DNA from: Amoebophrya sp. A120 | Taxonomy: Eukaryota; Sar; Dinophyceae; Syndiniales; Amoebophryaceae | Assembly: GCA_905178155.1 (NCBI GenBank) | Contig: CAJINV010000003.1 | Coordinates: 455,091 to 519,090, forward strand | DNA: 64,000 nucleotides | Direction of reading: 5' to 3' | Shown: piece by piece, positions 45,376 to 57,617 of the stretch | Layout of the letters: each line of letters begins with the position of its first letter | Numbering within the stretch: position 1 is the first letter of the stretch | Program-made: the position numbers and the translations under genes | The notes under the pieces: model-generated | Databases searched by the model: none | Told to the model about the DNA's origin: nothing | What the model saw: the letters and a program-made list of their open reading frames with translations, nothing else

Positions 45376-45489
45376 AAGCTTACATCGTTCAAGTTAGAAG
45401 CATTTTGCGCATCTTCTCTATCTCCGTGCTAGTTGTAGCCGGCACCGGCACGGCGTGCTGTTGCGAAAGTTTTTTTTTCGGTAAAGAAG
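45376..45489. other. Short spacer with poly-T run
   Basis: Spacer between the helicase stop and the next ATG, with a run of eight T near 45471-45478 and no other feature. Confidence 0.5.
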
Positions 45490-45912
45490 ATGTTGAGTAC
45501 AAAACTGCGAGTTCCTTATGAACGTTCCTCGGCAGATCCTACAAATAAGAGTGAAGCAAGACGTGGACGACGATCCGAAAGTTTTACTGCTGCACCCCTT
45601 GGTGATGAGATCGTCTTGAAAATAGCGCCATACCACGCATTCCATCGAAAACCAAAAGCACGGCTGCTGTGAGATACAAGATCATCGAGTTCAAAATGCG
45701 GTCGTCACTGCTCCTCCAGGTTGGCCGATGGACAGGCTCTGCAAAATCTACTTGATCATGAGCACTTCCTCTCTGCAATAGCAACAACGATCGTACCCGC
45801 CTTCGGAGCCGTGTGGAGGTTCGACGGCGATCAAAGTCATAATTCGATCAACAAAAGAACGCAACTACAAGATCAAGTTCAAGATCGTCTGATGTACAAA
45901 AGAAAAAGATAA
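45490..45912 (+). CDS. Small two-exon gene with a 51-nt intron, 123 aa
   Basis: Exons 45490-45668 and 45720-45912; donor GTGAGA in phase 2, acceptor CAG; 372 nt in frame to a TAA. The start ATG gives MLSTKLRVPYERSSADPTNK. Exon 2 is clearly coding-like, with ADGQALQNLLDHEHFLSAIA, VWRFDGDQSHNSINKRTQL and a basic end LMYKRKR. Alternative joins exist (a donor GTGATG in exon 1 with another acceptor frame) but give a poorer protein. No family is recognised. Confidence 0.5.
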
Positions 45913-46174
45913 TGCTGAAGAACTTCTGGTCATACATTCGGTAAAAGAAGGCACTCAGGATTCCATTTCTTCCAGGTTCGTGTCGTGCTCACCTCACCAC
46001 AGCATAAGTAGGATTTTCTATAGGAAGTGTACCTACATCAACGGTTGTATTTGTATACCTTCATCTTGCACCCGAAATTTTTTTTCCTTCATTTCCACTT
46101 TCTCTTTCACGGGCTCGCTTTTTAACTACACCGAATAGCATTTTCGTTCATTGCATAAGTTTAAGTACTAGAAA

Positions 46175-48094
46175 ATGGAGCTTTTCGGATTGAATTTGGC
46201 GAAACAGGAGTCCTTTACGGTTGACCTGGATGTCTCCTGCTTGTGGTTGAAGAAAGCCTGCCTCGTCGGCGGAGAGAAGGCGCGAGTGTATTCTTTTTAT
46301 CACTAGCAATTTTTAGATCGGAACGAGTAGCCGTAGGCGTAGCCGTTGCGCTCGTCTTTGCATGATGCTCATGCATTAATATCTCCTTCGCCTTCCACCT
46401 CACGTTCTACGTGCCATTGGGCATTGATTTCAAAAAAAATAGGTGAACATCCGAGTTGTAGTTGGATCTTCTTTTCTTTTCGGACCAAAAGCAAGAAAAC
46501 CAAAAGAACGTTAACGTATAAGGACTCGCTGAAGAAATCGTATCGAATTTTGAAAAACTCACAGGTTCGTTTCGTGTGACAAGGAAGGAAACGGCGAATT
46601 TGGGGAAAAATTCTGCATCGCAGTGCTCACCGAAAACAGAAACCCGGAATCCAGCTTGGACCTGAAATTCGATTCGGAATGCGTGAAGTTCACGTGCGAA
46701 GGCGATGGAAAGGTCAGCCTGATCGGTCAGAAGCAAAGCTTCCTGGGGGCCGACTCGGACTCAGAACAAGCAATTGAACAAGCCACAAGAGCTGATGCGG
46801 CTGCGCCAACAACCGCTACTTCTTCACTGGCCAAGAAGGGTTATTTCCCTGGCCAAGATCCTGATTCACTGGCCAAAGCTTTCCCAGATGCAGACCAGGC
46901 TGCTTTACGAGAGTTCGTAAGATACTGGGACGAGGAGGAGGAAGAGGAGTGCAGCATTGACTCCTCATGCCCGGAAATGGAGGACGTCGGCGCTCCAGCC
47001 GCGAAGAAGCAGAAAATTGACCCGATTGATGACAAGAAAGCGTTAGAGAAGTCCACCATTTCGAAGTCGACCGAGGCCGTGCAGCAAGCTGCCAAAACCG
47101 TGAAGGAGCAGAAGGACGACTTGGACGTCCGTACGAAGCTGATCCAAGAGAAGCGACAAACCGAAATCTTGGAGAAAAAGATGAAGAAGCGGGAGGAGGA
47201 GCGAAAACAGTCGTCGCTGAAGTTGCAGGAGCAGGCAAAGCAGGAAATGGAGAAAATCAAGCAGCAGGAGGAGAAAGTAAAGCAGCTTCGGGCTGAGCAA
47301 GAGGCGGCCCAGCAAAAGAAACAGGCGGAAATCAAACGATTACAGGAGCAGAAGAAGCAGCAGGAAGAGAAGAACCAAGGAGGCTTGATGGTAATGTGCC
47401 TATGATTGCGTCAAGTACATAACCTTAAAAACCGTTGACATTTACGAGTTGACGAACAAGAACGTGCACTGCAGCATCACGAGTAGTTGTTCCACAATGG
47501 CTAAATCTTCCATTTCTCGCACTGCATCAAAAACAAAAAGAAACTGAAGCTAAAGCATAAAACCGAAACTGAATTTAGAGCGTGTATTGCATCATGCATG
47601 ATGTAGTTGCTGGATTCCTCTATCTAACAGGCTCCGATCAAGAAGCAGTTGGCTGGCGGTCTCAAGGTCGAGATCTACAAGCAAGGGAACGGAGCACAAG
47701 CCAAGCCGGGACGCAAAGTTAGAGTTGCCTACGACGGGCGCCTTGCGAGCAACGGAAAACGGTATATAGTTTCAATGAAGCTGTTGACGTCCTCATATTT
47801 TATGTAAATGACAAGGCTACACTTGACTACTCGTTCGGAAACGGAAACCTATTAATAGCTTTCATCTCGCTTTCGCGTATCACCTACAGGTTCGACAAGG
47901 GCGTGATTACGTTCAAGCTTGGCATGGGAGAGGTCATCTCCGGCTGGGACCAGGGCGTCAAGGACATGAAAGTCGGCGAGAAGCGTAAATTACTCATCCC
48001 GGCCCACCTGGGTTACGGCGCCCGTGGAAGCCCGCCGCAGATCCCGCGGAACGCGGCCCTGGTTTTCGACGTCGAGCTCAAGCAAATCATGTAA
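46175..48094 (+). CDS. Nuclear FKBP-type peptidyl-prolyl isomerase with nucleoplasmin-like N-terminus
   Basis: Exons 46175-46285, about 46443-46457, 46566-47390, 47631-47761 and 47890-48094, about 428 aa. The N-terminal 95 residues ([20 protein letters not shown] onwards) fit the nucleoplasmin-like domain of FKBP39/46 and yeast Fpr3/4. An acidic run (DEEEEEEC), then a Lys/Glu/Gln-rich helical linker, lead to a complete FKBP domain. It has [43 protein letters not shown] and [10 protein letters not shown], so the active-site Tyr, Phe-Asp, Trp and Tyr are all present. Family members catalyse proline isomerisation and act as histone chaperones in the nucleus or nucleolus. The 15-nt second exon and the GT..GG end of intron 2 are inferred from frame and homology. 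Confidence 0.85.
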
Positions 48095-49354
48095 AAGTGA
48101 ACAGCACGGTCCGGGTCGAGACGCAGCTCGAGCTTGTGAGCTTTCGGGCTGCGTCTCTGATTATAGTTCATGCTTTTTAATGACGGAGACGCTGCAGCTG
48201 CACAGCACATGCATAGTTAGTATTCCAGCGCTTTAAGTACTACGACGCACCCTCTTGTTCCGTGGTCCATATTCATCTTTCTTTCTAGAAAATGCGAAGA
48301 TGGGGACGACGTCCTCTCGTAAAGAGTTCAAACGAAAAGATGACAGCCATGAAATTCTTGTTGTTTGCGCGCAACAAAAATATTGACGGCAACAGCCAAC
48401 AAATACGATGAAATGGCGTTGCGGTTGCTAGCAAGCTTGTTTGCAAAGGCACTGCAGGACGGGCAAGCCTCGTCCGGTGATGCCGGTGTTCAAAGACAAT
48501 GACTTTTTGGTAGTTTTGCACTATATGCAAATACGTACTTACAACGACAATCAATCTCAATCACTAGGATAGGTAGTTCTAGTTGTCTTTGTCAAGAAGG
48601 ACTTGTTTGACTTTCCGTCACGTCGTCGTGCTGAAGAATCAGTCGAGAGCTCGATCGAGTCGAGGACCAAGATCTTCACATCAGTGTCGCTTGTGCTGTG
48701 CTTTTGCTTGCTTGAGGTCCTCGTAGAGTTGTTCGTAATATTTTGAGTTGGCGAAAGTAGTGTATGAGCTTTCTTGCGTCGCGTGTGTGGGATCCGAGTC
48801 AAAGAACGTAGACTGAGTTGTAGGCGACAATTTTTTGGTGCTCGAGCTCGACAGATTTCGTTGCTACGACAGGAAACACGACTTCCATCGCCTCTTTTGA
48901 CTTTTTTGTAAAAAAATGCTTGGCTTTCCGTCTGTGGTCTATGCTTGCCTCATTGAACCTGTAGATGTTTTTTGCATTTCGTTGCACCTACATCTTTCAC
49001 GACTGTATTCCATTTTGACAATTTTGATTTTGCTGTTAGTAGAAGTGCTTGTTCTGTTGGTAGCTTCGTCACCAACACTTATTGTAGCATAATTGGCGTA
49101 GTTGTAGAGCTTTTCCTTTACTCTCAGTGTGTCTACAACGTGGCTAAGTAACGAGCAGTAGAAGCGATAGAAGCGAATATACGAAACGATCTTTTACTTG
49201 GTTTCGGTCGGTCTCCGTGAATAAAGACAACCACAGCCAGTTACGTCGCACCGCGTCAGTATTCACTCAGAAAGCGAAGATCTTTTCGCCTTGGAGAAGA
49301 ATTTTTCAAAATATTAACATTCAAATATCAATATTCGAATTTTAGTCTAGGTAG
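48095..49354. other. Region with unresolved coding-like segments on both strands
   Basis: Minus-strand stretches at about 49123-48983 (KEKLYNYANYATISVGDEAT, NRTSTSTNSKIKIVKM) and 48870-48557 (ILVLDSIELSTDSSARRRDG, ending at a TGA) join in phase 2 through a GTGCAA donor and a TAG acceptor. They may be the end of a minus-strand gene with an unknown start. The plus strand of 48970-49150 also reads openly, so the call is weak. A short plus-strand exon upstream of 49355 (NHSQLRRTAS at about 49230-49260) may belong to the next gene. Confidence 0.3.
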
Positions 49355-49860
49355 ACAACGAACTGTGACAGCGACTGGCGGCATTTCACTATCACTGGCA
49401 CTAGTTGTGGAAAGCAGTGCTTTGTCGTTGTGCGTATTCCATTGAGCGGTCTTATTTTCAGGCCGTGTGGATGCTGTGTTACAGAATATCAAAGTTGCGT
49501 TCGTATTTTGTCGTGCTATTCTTGTTTGTGCACGGTTTTTACGGTACAACCGGTTTGTCGACGCCTTCCTAGTTCTGCAGCGAATTTGACTTTGCCATTG
49601 CCTCCTCAACGTCCTCTGGAAGCAAACGCCGGACGTGTTGGGAATTCGGCATGCCGCGACGAGTGTGAGGAGAGACCATCTCGCTCTTGCCGAAGAGGAA
49701 CGTCCCTGGACCACCGGTTGAGGTTGCGTCAGTGAACAGGTACAACACGCAGAAGACGGAAGAAGACCTTTCGTCGCCTCCTCTTTCGTCCTCGGGTCAG
49801 AAAGATACAACAGACGAGCAGGAGAGGCCTACCAGCCACAAGGGCCAAGCACTGAAATAA
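49355..49860 (+). CDS. Small multi-exon gene, 5' incomplete
   Basis: Exons 49355-49433, 49462-49502, 49573-49664 and 49740-49860 join in phase (1, 0, 2) with GT..AG ends and stop at a TAA; 110 codons in all. The peptide begins TNCDSDWRHFTITGTSCGKQ and continues VDAVLQNIKVAF, EFDFAIASSTSSGSKRRTCW and YNTQKTEEDLSSPPLSSSGQ. The third intron removes a stretch that otherwise gives an in-frame TGA, so the GTGAGG donor at 49665 is well supported. Introns are 28, 70 and 75 nt; the 28-nt one is suspiciously short. The start codon is not found. Several Cys occur in the first exons. No family is recognised. Confidence 0.45.
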
Positions 49861-50034
49861 AGAAACCACCGCGCCATTCTCATTCTCGAGTGAGCCGTCA
49901 CTTCGTAGCGGACTTTTACTTGATCTCAGCGTTAGCCAATAGCCTATTGAAGAGCCACCTCCTGCACCTAGCTTTGCGAGGAGACTTCTTCGGTGGAAAT
50001 CGTAATAGAATAACACTACATAAGCAAGACCAAG

Positions 50035-53000
50035 ATGGTAGAAGACAACGCGGAGGCAGCTCCTGCCGTCAGTGCTACCGCCGAAGAGGGGGCGGGCGGC
50101 GCTCCCAGCACGGGTAACACGCCAAGTTGTGATATTCTCGCGTCCTCCGGCGCAGATACGGACAGTGGCGACAATGCAGGAGGTATCTAAAGCAAAAAAT
50201 TAAGATTCAGTTTCCCGTAGCAACAGCAAAAATTAGGACTTACCTACCTAACAGTGAAGAGTTAAAAATCGAGATGTAGATCATGATGTGCTACTGTTCG
50301 TCCTGGCTTCTACAAGGAGAAAGACAAGAAGAAGTACGAATTTAATCGCACGGGTCGCAGTCTCATATTTTTGTTCCCTTGTGCATCAGATAGCGCAGCG
50401 TCTTGTTTTATGAAAATTCCCAGGTAGCAAATCTTCTGGCTCAGCTTCATCTGGTTCAGCCGCCAGCTCCTCCGCGAGTACGGCACCTGGTGGTGCGAAA
50501 GCGAGAGCTGTTTCTGCTTCAGCCGAGGACCCGACCACCTCGGCGACAGGCGGAAATAGCGGAGGTGCAGCTTCTGCAACGGCATTTAATACTGGCGCCG
50601 TAGCCGCGACCTCCACAGCAAATCAAAATAACGCATCAAACGGGGGGAACGGCAAGATGTACAGCGGGGCCGCGACAAATAATGCGACAAACTGGTGGCA
50701 AAACCAGAACAAGCAGGGGCAGCAGGGCCAACACGGAGTAGACGGAAGTGCACTACCTCGGACGGCCAGCCGCGGCAACACATCAAAGCAGCTGAAACAG
50801 CACAATAGCACGGGCGGCATGCTAAACAGCACGCAAAGCTGGGGGGGCCCGCAGAGTCAGCTGCAGGGCGCCTCGACGTCGAAACTTAGCCAGCACAACG
50901 GACAACAAGGTGGCTCGCAGCAGAACATGGTACAACTGCTAGTGGTGCCCAATGATTTATACAGTGACGCAAACGTCGCATTCATTATAAGTGGTCGTGG
51001 TGATCATGAAAGTGAAACTGGAACAGTTGTTTTTTCCGCATATAAAAATTTGCTTGCCCAATTTTTTTTTTCGCGTACAATTTCAATTTCTGATCACGAC
51101 AATCATTTATACAGCACAACAACTACGGTTCGTCGTCGAATTGGGGATCTTGGTTCAACGGATCGGCGAAGAGCTGGGACAATAATTGGGCTCAGCACTG
51201 GAAGGGCATGGAACAAAACGTGCAGACTACGAGCCTGTCGAAACAGGGCAGCGTGGGTGGGCAGTCCACGCAGTTCCCCGCGGCCTCCGGGGCCTCCGGA
51301 GCCACCGCAATGAACAGCAAAACCGCTAACGACAGCAAGATGACGCATATCTCCCTCGGCGCGGGCGTGGTATCAAATGTAAAAATGTCTGGGTCTGGAA
51401 GGTTGCAACTTGTGATGCTGTCTTTGGAAGGTAAAAAAAATCTGTATTGCATGACCAGCAAGAGGAGTTCAGTTTGTGCTACGCGGAGGGGGCGTTTCTC
51501 ATGCGGAATACGCATCAGAAGGCCCTTTAAAAATCTGTGATGCTCGGCCATGCATTACAGGCATCATGGGTTATGCAAAATATGCATGAAAAACCTAGTA
51601 ATCTTCCAGACCCAGACATTTTTACATTTGATACGTGGACTCGCAGAACAACGCCGGCACGACCATGGTTCTTCCGGGTGGAGAGCAGCAAGATCCATCG
51701 AGCGGAGGAGCTGCAGGTGAACAGAACAAAAATGTCGACGTCGTCAGTAGCTACTTTAATTACAACAATTTGCAGATCCAAAAACAAGGACATGGGCCGC
51801 AGCACGCCGCTGGAGGAGGTCAGAATCCGTTCTACCACGCCGCTGGAGGAGGTTCTCAAAGGGGCGGCGACATGAACATGATGTCCTGGAACAAGAAAAA
51901 AAACGAATTCACGAGCACCAACAGCAAGATGGCTATGTCCGAGCACTCCGACGCGGGCAATAATATGCGCGGTGGAAGCAAGCCCTACCACGCAGCCTCG
52001 TCTTGGGCCAACAACAATAACCGTGGTGGACCGCAGGGGATGAACCTAGCGCATGGAGGCGGGGGCTTCAACGACGGTATACGAGTAATTGCAATTCGTA
52101 TGTAATTCGCCACTGCGAGCGAACAGTCACTTTCAACACTCTCTGTCTTTTTTTTACTTTACGGTAGTGCAAGTCAAACGGCATTGCTCGTCATAGTTTT
52201 TCTTCAGAAAAAAAGGATGGCTGAAATCGCAACTACAACAAGTATACGCTCCGCCGCATTATGAATACCTGATGTAGATGAAAAACGAATATCCTACACC
52301 AGGGCAAGACGGTGCCACAGTGATAAGTGCAAGTGGCAGTGAAAATCCCAACGGGGCGTACAACATGGGAAACAACCAATACTCTATGAACAACATGGCA
52401 GCCGCGGGCGGGCAGCAGCCAAACAACAACAACCCGAAGTGGACTCGCGGAAACAAAATTCCGCAAATGGAGAGCGCCGCCATGCAACTGGCGAACTTTT
52501 CCAACAACAATCAGCGTGGGTCCGCCAATGGAAACAATACGGGGGCGCCGGGCACAGCAGGTCTTGTGGGCGGGCTGGCGCAGCAGCAGCCTCAGTTCAC
52601 CACGGCGAACAACAATGGCGTCAACAACAATCCGCAGATAAACCTGATGAGCATGCCGAGTAATGGTCCTCAAGTCCAGCAGCACCACCAGCAGCTAGGG
52701 AACAATAACATGGCGAATGCTGCCGGGGGGACCATGGGCGTTACTATGGGCGGAAGTATGAATGGTGGCAACAACATGCAGCAAATGTCGCAGCCGCAGC
52801 AGCAGATCGGCACATTGGGGACCTCCGGCATCCAGCAAATGCAGATGCAGTCGGGGGCAAACAACATGCAGATGCACCAAATGCAAATGTCTGCCGCGAC
52901 TGGAGGTGGTCCACTTTCGCAGCACCAGGGGTCTTCCGCAGTCATGAATGGAATGGCCACCGGGCAAAATACAGGCAACAACATGCAACAGCAGCAGGGC

Positions 53001-56000
53001 TACGGAACTTCGTCAACGAACTCGTCTCTGCAGCAGTCTGGGACAAGCACAAGCTCTTCGTTTTTCAGTGCGACTAGCGGAGTTGTGCCGTTTGTGCCCG
53101 GTGCAGCGCAGCACAATGCTGCGGGAAACGCGATGTCTCTCGCGCAAAAGCAGCCACAGCATCTTGGGGCAAACGCATACAATACGAGTTCTGGCGCCGC
53201 TACCAGCGCGAGCAGCTCGTCCGCAGTTGGGACCATGAGCATGAGCGCAATGGCTGGAGCAGCAGGAGCGGGCAACAACCCCGGAATGATGATGGGTGCA
53301 GCCGGCGCACCCGGGGGAATGAATATGGCCGGAGATGCGCAAATGAATATCAATCAGCAGCAGCAGCTAATGATGATGAACAATGCGAGTGGGCAGGCAC
53401 AGGGAATAAACAATGCCGCCGGAACAAATTTCGCGAATTATTCGACAGGTACTGTTTACTGAAAAATTGATCTTCATTTCGATTTCCGCACAGATTGAGA
53501 TTCATTTTTGATATTCGGTTGATATTGAGCTCGTGTTCGTCGTGATTTCGTCCTAATTTGAAAAATTAGGCACCATGGGCGGACAGCAGCAACCCCAGGA
53601 CCAGCAGCAGTTTCTGAACGCGCAGCAGCAGCAGCAGCAGCAAGTGGCGCAGCTGCTGCTCGTGAACAACCAAAACGCGATGTTGCAGCAACAGGTTATT
53701 AATAGCCCGCCGCAGCAACAGCAGGTAGCACCGCAAGTGCCGCAGCCGACCCTGACGACCCCACTCCGGTTCCAGGCACCACCCGCAAAGACCGTGCTTG
53801 CCAAGATGAACCAGGAACAGTTGTTGGAGCACGTCCGCGTCGTGCAGCGAACTGATTGGCTTTTGCACAAAGACTGGATGGCGCATTACACACTGAAATC
53901 GGGGATGGTGCCCGTGCATCCTGACCCGAACAAGGTGGGGCCATACGCGTCGTTATTGCAGTCCGGGTTTCGGTTCCGCCCCACGCCTGCTACCGCGAAC
54001 AGCAGCAGCAAGACGAATGCAGCAATAAAGTATTTCAACTGCTTGGAGCTTCTTCTGTTTTGCTTGTAGTTTCAGTTTCTTCTAGTACTTCTGTTGTCGA
54101 GGCACGTGGTCTAGTTTTCGTCTATTGCTTGGACGAGTAAAAGACTAAATGATCGTGTTGATGAAGGCGTAGCAGACGATCGTGGTTGTACCCCCAGAGG
54201 CTCGCTCTAGATATATGATTTTTCATATGCCCAGAAATTCGAAAAATAACAGTGGTGTCGCGACTGCAAGACCGGAAGGCGAGGAGCAGCCCCGGAAGGA
54301 GAGCCCACCACCTATGCTCGCGGAGGCCCAAGCCCAAGCAGGCCAACCGCAGATGCAACAGAATCCCAGCACCAGTTCTAGCTCCTCACCAACGTTCGAC
54401 TTTCTCGGTCTGAAGAAAAGCAGCTTCAGTGCGACGGTTTCCAGTACGACCTCAACCAACGCAGGCATAGGCAACCAACAACCAGTCAACGCCGGGGGTG
54501 CGCTGAACGCCACGGGAGGTGGTCAGCAGATGGGAATGGTGCAGCAGCAAGTAGTGGGTCCACCAGGTGGTGGAGGAAGTACCATGACGACTACTGGGGC
54601 GGCAGGACCTCCAGGCACGCTCACAAACATGACTCCGCAGCAGCAACAGGCGATGCAGCAAAATAACGCTGGCACGCAGTTGCAGATGGCGGGCACAGCA
54701 GCGCCTTACAGCGTGCAGCGTGTCCCGAGTCAAGGCGGAGCGCTGACGGCGCAACAGCTGCAACAGGCCCAGCAACTGCAACCGAGCCATCAGCAGTTGC
54801 TGGCCCAGCAAAACCAGCACCAGGCCCAGCAACAACAGCAGCAGCAGCAGGTGCTTCTTATGCAACAACAGCAATACGGTAGTTCCAGCGGCTCGGGGTT
54901 TTCTACTGCTGACCAGCAACAGATGCTGATGAATCAGCAGCAGCAGCAAATGATGCAGCAGCAGCAGCAGCAAATGATGCAGACCGGCACTACCGGAGCT
55001 GCTGGTGCTGGCGCTACGTCAATGGAACAACAGCAGCAGCAGTACAATATGATGATGGCTTCGAGTGGGACCATGGGAGGCCAAACAAATCAGCTCCAGC
55101 AACAACAAGGGATGATGAGTGGAGCCAATAATTACGTGGGGCATCAGCAGCAGGACCTTGGTGCTGGTAGCTCCATCGGGACGTCGGGAATGATGTACGA
55201 CGCGACTGGCGCTAGCCAGGGTCAAAATATGGCTTTCGCAACTCAGCAGCAGCAGCAGCAATACATGATGCAGCAGCAGATGCAGCAGCAGCAATTTGTC
55301 GACCAACAGTCAATGATGGCGCAAAATAATATGAGTAGTTTTGTTTCCCCAAATTTGAACAACGCCGGCCAGCAACAGCAGCAAGGCACTGTGATGGGGA
55401 TGCAGCAAATGAACATGAATCAGCAGCAGACTGGTGGCTACAACACCTCCGGCGGAAGTATGAACCCCGCCGGTGGTGCCAATTATGGCGGTCCAGTCAG
55501 TAGTGGTCAACAGCCCTCGTCTGTGATCAAAAATGGCGGAACGATGGGGAGCAGCAACCTGGGCAGCGCCCAAGCGCAGCAGCAAAACATGCAGAGCATG
55601 CTGCCGACGGGTGCAGCCGCGGCGCAACAAGGCGGCTACGGGACCATGACGCAGTACAGCGCTGCGAGTACAACCGGCAACAACATGAGCAACGGCATGG
55701 CGACGACCGCTGGTGGTGCGGCGCCGGCGCATCAGTCCCCCGCACCTTACGGCGCGATGAATCCCGGCTTGGGCGGAACGATGGGTGCTATGCATACTGC
55801 GGCTGCTGGAGGAGCAGGCAGCAACAGCATGCAAGGAGCGGGCGCAGGTAACCATGCGTCCGGTCAACAAGGACAACAGCAGCAGCACGGTCAACATCAG
55901 CAGATGTCGTGGGCGGGCAGTGCAACGTCGAATAATCAACAGTGGGGCGCCGGAAACAATCAGTCGTGGTCTTCATGGACAGGAAATGGGGGCGGCCAAA

Positions 56001-57106
56001 GCAGTGCGAACAGTCGAAACGCCGGCGGCGCGGGAAATTCGATACATGCGGCAGGCGGTGCAGCTCCTGGCAACGCGAATGCTGCTGGTGGAAAAAACAA
56101 CACCATGGCGATAAATTTGAGCAGCTACAATAGCCAGGGGAACAGTTACAACGGTAAGCAGAGAAACTGGAGCAGTACAAGCTCAAACTCCTCCTCGGGA
56201 TCGGCTTCCTCAGCTTCGTCTGCATCCGCCAGCAACATCATACAGGTCGGAGCCATGAAGAAAGGTGGGCCGATGTTGAACAATAACCAAAGCAACTACA
56301 ACGGCCAAGGTGCAACCGACTCGCAGCAGAATCTACTCGAGACCGCGGGCGGTAACAAGAAAAGCCAGACTCCGCAGGCCTCCGCTGGCGGAGAGGCAGC
56401 TGCGTTTGTTCCCAACACGAGCAACACTGGCGGCAAGAAAAGGAAAGACAGTGGAGCCAACATGCAACAATCCGCGCAACAAGGAGAGGGCGAACACAAC
56501 AACTCATCCTCTGCCCTTGAAATATCGACGGGGCAAGATGACCACCCACCACATCCCCAACCCCCCAGTACCCCTGCGAGCCGCAGTAGCGCAATGGATT
56601 CGCCGAGCCGCACCAATTCCGCGGCGAAAAGCCAGGACGGCGGGGGCGGCGACATCTATGCGGCTTTTGCGGGCGACACGCGCAAGAAGCTGCCGCTCGC
56701 GGGCTGGAGTGTCGCGGGGACGGGCACCGTGCTGAACACGGGCGCGATCTCGCTGACGGGCGCCCAACCCGGGACGCCGGCGGGCGCCGGCTCTGGAAAC
56801 AAGAAGAACGTGTCCAGCACGGCCTCGGGATCCGTGCCGTCGGATTCGGATCAAGGAGGGGTGTCCAGCGGAACCGACAGTGCCACGGCCACGGGGGGAA
56901 AAGGGCGGCCGGGATCGCCGGGCAGCCGAAAATTCTCCACCTTCAGCAACAGCCCCAAGGGGAAGGACAAATGGAAGAAGCCAAAAGGACAACTCTCCGG
57001 CGGCCAGGCCGCGGCGTCAAGCACAGCCCCTCCGGTCTCTAGCAGTGCAGCTACTTCTACTCCTTCCCCCGCGATTCCTGCTGCTTCGTCGGCAGAGGAG
57101 AAGTAG
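50035..57106 (+). CDS. Giant Gln/Asn-rich prion-like protein, seven exons, about 1941 aa
   Basis: Exons 50035-50182, 50424-50929, 51115-51370, 51639-52076, 52303-53448, 53570-54029 and 54235-57106. Total 5826 nt, one frame from ATG to TAG. Ser/Ala-rich at the N-terminus, then Gln/Asn/Gly/Met-rich for most of its length, with poly-Gln tracts near 54820-54980 and 55245-55300. One ordered island in exon 6 (LLEHVRVVQRTDWLLHKDWM, then VGPYASLLQSGFRFRPTP) is the best candidate for a functional domain. The basic C-terminus reads KFSTFSNSPKGKDKWKK. Such composition is typical of condensate-forming RNA-associated or transcription-associated proteins, but no RRM, KH or zinc finger is seen. The intron between exons 3 and 4 is an introner. 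Confidence 0.8.
51371..51633. mobile_element. Introner-like element 2 (263 bp) in the Q/N-rich gene
   Basis: Perfect 31-bp inverted terminal repeats at 51371-51401 and 51603-51633; the left one begins TATCAAATGTAAAAATGTCT. Flanked by an exact 5-bp direct repeat CGTGG (51366-51370 and 51634-51638). Excision of the element plus one repeat joins GGC GTG G to AC TCG CAG in frame. At that exact position the ends can be GT..AC or GT..TG, not GT..AG. A GT..AG alternative ending at 51644 also keeps the frame but deletes three codons (GAC TCG CAG). Confidence 0.88.
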
Positions 57107-57617
57107 AACGGCCTTTGCATTTGCTTTTCATCATAGGGACGGGCAGAAGCACACTGCGTATGCAACTGATCGCCATGGTCCCAACGCTCGTAGTTGTTGT
57201 GCTTGAGAAGTTTTTTCAAACCAGCATCAAGATCGAAAGACATATACATCACTCAAGAAGGCAAATAATGTCGTGACCCTCGAACGAACTAAAAGACATA
57301 CCCAGAAATAACACAAAAATAGATTTGAATTTAGAATTTGTGATTGCTAAAATAAAAGCAGCGGAATATCCCTCATTTACAAGAAGCACGTGACCATCTG
57401 TATTACTTTTTAGCTACGACGAGGTGTTTAGAACTGTTACTCAATAAAGACAAATAGACAGGCACAGCTGTCCAATACTAGTAAAGTAGTTCACCGACAA
57501 ATGATTTGAGGAATTCAGGAGTCCCAACGTCATCCCCATCCTGTTGGTTTTGGAAGAGACCAGCGTCCACCTATGGTGGAGCTATACGCTTTACTCTGGC
57601 TCAGTAGCTCGTTGTAG
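57107..57617. other. Intergenic region
   Basis: 3' flank of the Q/N-rich gene; AT-rich from 57250 to 57530. One frame continues through into the next coding-like exon, but no start is clear. Nothing else is seen. Confidence 0.45.

Noticed and set aside
49668-49670. In-frame TGA that might indicate stop reassignment
   Set aside because: A GTGAGG donor at 49665 and CAG acceptor at 49739 remove it in phase, so ordinary splicing explains it.
54820-55300. CAG-type repeats as a transposon or unstable microsatellite
   Set aside because: They are mixed CAG/CAA codons in frame within a Gln-rich protein, so protein composition explains them.
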